In this document: positions 62,370-64,000 of the stretch, piece after piece
Numbering within the stretch: position 1 is the stretch's first letter
How the letters are laid out: every line of letters starts with the position of its first letter
Assembly (NCBI RefSeq): GCF_900177725.1
Contig: NZ_FXAT01000004.1
Location: 496,001-560,000, forward strand
Direction: 5' to 3'
From: Paraburkholderia susongensis
GTDB lineage: Bacteria; Pseudomonadota; Gammaproteobacteria; Burkholderiales; Burkholderiaceae
Length of the DNA stretch: 64,000 bases
Translations under genes and position numbers: made by a program
Notes under the pieces: generated by a model
What the model was told of the DNA's origin: nothing
The model's input: the letters and a program-made list of their open reading frames with translations, nothing else
Databases searched by the model: none

Positions 62370-62816
62370 TCAGCCGCGTTCCTCGAAGCTCGGCGCGTCG
62401 CTTTCGAGCCATTCGACGAGCCGCTCGATCACGCCCGCGATATCGCGATTCGCGCCACGCAAAGCGCATTCCCACACCACGGCCACGCGCCAGCCGCTCG
62501 CGAGCAGCGCGGCGTGCACCTTGTCGTCGTTGCTGCGGTTGCGGCCGATCTTCTCGCGCCAGAACTCGGGGCGCGTCTGCGGCCACTTGAAGAGAGGGCA
62601 GTCGTGGCCGTGCCAGAAGCAGCCATGCACGAGCACGACCGCGCGATAACGCGGCAGCACGATGTCGGGGCGGCCCGGCAGATCGCGCGCGTCGAGCCGG
62701 AAGCGAAAGCCCTGCCGGTGCAGCAGGCTGCGGATCAGGACCTCGGGTTTGGTGTTGCGGCCACGGATGCCGGACATCATCCGGCTGCGCGTCGCGCTAT
62801 CGACGATATCGACCAT
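62370..62816 (-). CDS. vsr: Very short patch repair endonuclease
   Basis: 148 residues. All catalytic residues known from E. coli Vsr are at the same positions: Glu25, Asp51 (GRPDIVLP), His64, Phe67, Trp68, His69 in HGCFWHGHDC. It nicks beside T in T:G mismatches that arise when 5-methylcytosine deaminates, protecting the site methylated by the neighbouring methyltransferase. Start ATG at 62816; no clear ribosome binding site, and the start lies inside a 13-bp tandem duplication (62811-62836). It lies 52 bases after the methyltransferase gene, same strand. Confidence 0.95.
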   Translation of the reverse strand: MVDIVDSATRSRMMSGIRGRNTKPEVLIRSLLHRQGFRFRLDARDLPGRPDIVLPRYRAVVLVHGCFWHGHDCPLFKWPQTRPEFWREKIGRNRSNDDKVHAALLASGWRVAVVWECALRGANRDIAGVIERLVEWLESDAPSFEERG

Positions 62817-62836
62817 CGTTAGCGACCATCGTTAGC
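62811..62836. repeat. 13-bp tandem duplication across the vsr start codon
   Basis: GACCATCGTTAGC occurs twice in direct succession (62811-62823, 62824-62836). Each copy carries an ATG on the minus strand (62816 and 62829), but only the first opens the vsr frame; the second is out of frame by one base. Confidence 0.85.
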
Positions 62837-62868
62837 GACCGGGCGAGCCGCGCCATGCGCGAGACCGC

Positions 62869-64000
62869 TCAGGCATGGAGCGGCAAAGAATGTTTCGAAC
62901 CATCGCGTGTCGTGTCGGAGAGCAGGGCTTGCACGTGCGGCAGCATGATACGCGCCACTTCGCGCATCACCGGCATCACGACGCTGTTGCCGAACTGGCG
63001 GTACGCCTGCGTGTCGCTGACCGGAATCCTGAAGGTGTCGGGAAAGCCCATCAGGCGCGCGCATTCGCGCGGTGTGAGGCGGCGCGGGCGCAGCGCTTCG
63101 CCCTGATAAACAAGAATCTCCGAGCCGTCCTTGTGATAGCGAGCCGACAGCGTGCGCGTGACGCTGTCCGGATAAGCCATGCCGAAGCCGAAGCCGTTGC
63201 CCGCCTCGCGATGCTTCGCCGCGTAGTTCTGCAGATAGGCCCACAGCTTCGGGGTGAGCGTGTACTTCGGCTGTACGCGGCGCGCGGCGTGATCGAAGAA
63301 ACGGTCGTGGTCCCACGGCAGTACCGGCTCGCTGCCGTCCGTGCGATGCAGGATCGAGCCGAGGCGCGGGCCGTGCTCGGGCAGGCGCAGGTCGTCCCAC
63401 GAGAACGCGGTCTTGCCGCGAAAGCCGGCGATGATGATGCGTTCGCGATGCTGCGGGGTGAAATGCCGGCCGTCGATCACGCGGTAATGCACTTCGTAGC
63501 CGAGCTCGTCGCGCAGCGTTTGCAGGATCACGTCGAAGGTGCGGCCCTTGTCGTGCGAGAGCAGATTCTTCACGTTCTCGAGCAGAAACGCGGCAGGGCG
63601 CTTGGCGGCGATGATGCGCGCGACGTCGAAAAAGAGCGTGCCCTGGGTCGTGCATTCGAAGCCGTGCGGGCGGCCCAGCGCGTTTTTCTTGCTGACGCCG
63701 GCGATCGAAAACGGCTGGCACGGAAAGCCGCCGAGCAGCACGTCGTGGCTCGGCACGTCTTCGGCGGGGAAGGCGGTGATGTCGCCGATCAGCGCATGTT
63801 CGCCGCCGACGAGGGAGTTTGAGCCGAGGTTTTCGCCGAAACTTTCGCTGAAGTTTTTGCCGAGGTTCTCACCGAAGTTTTCACCGAAGTTCTCACAATA
63901 CGTGCGCGTCGAGAATCCGTTCCACTCGCTGGTGAAGACGCAGGCGCCGCCGTGCGCCTCGAAACCCATGCGAATGCCGCCGATGCCCGCGAACAGATCG
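62869..64000 (-). CDS. DNA (cytosine-5) methyltransferase, N-terminal end beyond the window
   Basis: At least 376 residues, continuing past base 64000. Motif I is DLFAGIGG at the window edge, motif [10 protein letters not shown] with the catalytic Cys, motif VI ENVKNLL, motif [15 protein letters not shown], and motifs IX/X with [10 protein letters not shown] and [11 protein letters not shown]. It methylates C5 of cytosine in a specific duplex sequence. Pairing with vsr points to a Dcm-like solitary methyltransferase or a restriction-modification set. Between motif I and motif III it has a 12-bp tandem repeat giving a Gly/Asn/Glu/Phe repeat, absent from typical family members, which have a single ANFGE-type segment here. 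Recognition sequence unknown. Confidence 0.92.
   Translation of the reverse strand, partial: DLFAGIGGIRMGFEAHGGACVFTSEWNGFSTRTYCENFGENFGENLGKNFSESFGENLGSNSLVGGEHALIGDITAFPAEDVPSHDVLLGGFPCQPFSIAGVSKKNALGRPHGFECTTQGTLFFDVARIIAAKRPAAFLLENVKNLLSHDKGRTFDVILQTLRDELGYEVHYRVIDGRHFTPQHRERIIIAGFRGKTAFSWDDLRLPEHGPRLGSILHRTDGSEPVLPWDHDRFFDHAARRVQPKYTLTPKLWAYLQNYAAKHREAGNGFGFGMAYPDSVTRTLSARYHKDGSEILVYQGEALRPRRLTPRECARLMGFPDTFRIPVSDTQAYRQFGNSVVMPVMREVARIMLPHVQALLSDTTRDGSKHSLPLHA
63824..63895 (-). repeat. In-frame 12-bp tandem repeat in the DNA methyltransferase gene
   Basis: Six units of 12 bp (consensus on the plus strand CCGAAGTTTTCA) at 63824, 63836, 63848, 63860, 63872 and 63884. Translated, it is a four-residue repeat of ENFG with variants [12 protein letters not shown]. 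Units 5 and 6 differ at one base only, suggesting recent expansion. Confidence 0.9.

Overview
The window comes from a high-G+C betaproteobacterium of the Burkholderiaceae, most likely Paraburkholderia or Burkholderia. The evidence is the gene content and gene order: a fused hemD-hemX reading frame followed by hemY, nadE next to a PII gene, a classical Burkholderia-type trimeric porin, a phosphoenolpyruvate carboxylase with a long N-terminal extension, and pervasive G/C third codon positions. It reads as chromosomal DNA. I saw no rRNA, tRNA, CRISPR array, transposase or phage gene.

Layout. 0-5.5 kb: the end of a family 9 glycosyltransferase, two small membrane or lipoprotein genes, an MHS-type MFS transporter, a TonB-domain lipoprotein, a candidate small RNA and argH. 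5.6-15.6 kb: a divergent XRE regulator/methyltransferase pair, ppc, and the hemC-hemDX-hemY heme operon. 15.9-18.7 kb: a block that looks poorer in G+C, with an LpxL-like acyltransferase preceded by a 28-codon ORF, an M50 membrane protease and a DUF2167 protein. 18.7-23.3 kb: a catabolic set (ACS-type MFS, SDR, aldehyde dehydrogenase) and ppa. 23.3-29.4 kb: a second block poorer in G+C, with two divergent prephenate-dehydratase-fold proteins, a GNAT acetyltransferase, an XRE-cupin regulator and a complete polar amino acid ABC importer. 29.6-37 kb: a FUSC exporter, a GIY-YIG protein, a FemAB-like GNAT, nadE, PII and a porin. 37.6-41.1 kb: a basic amino acid ABC importer (hisP, hisM, hisQ and binding protein). 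41.8-48 kb: pirin, a Spy-like chaperone divergent from an OmpR/EnvZ-type pair, a small unknown protein and a diguanylate cyclase. 48.8-53.3 kb: a duplicated-permease ABC transporter with its ATPase, and two tandem paralogous lipoproteins. 53.5-60 kb: two sigma-54 activators around small envelope/stress-type genes and otsA. 60-64 kb: a DHA2 efflux pump, a YbhB-like protein, vsr and the start-proximal part of a cytosine-C5 DNA methyltransferase that runs off the window.

Two regions stand out. In the 23.3-29.4 kb block, the promoter of the prephenate-dehydratase-like gene and the promoter of the importer operon share a 35-bp element (27/35 identical), so these separately transcribed units look like one regulon. 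Both prephenate-dehydratase-fold proteins have lost canonical catalytic motifs. In the 53.5-59.8 kb block, three sigma-54 (-24/-12) promoters lie in front of the DUF883, proline-rich and otsA genes, interleaved with two sigma-54 enhancer-binding proteins that are paralogues of each other. This suggests a local RpoN-controlled stress/trehalose regulon.

Other regulatory structure includes GTAAT and GTAAC direct-repeat boxes between the Spy-like gene and the OmpR-type regulator, and a TGTAC/GTACA operator candidate between the XRE regulator and the methyltransferase. Intrinsic terminators close most transcription units. All G+C statements are by eye; no composition was computed.
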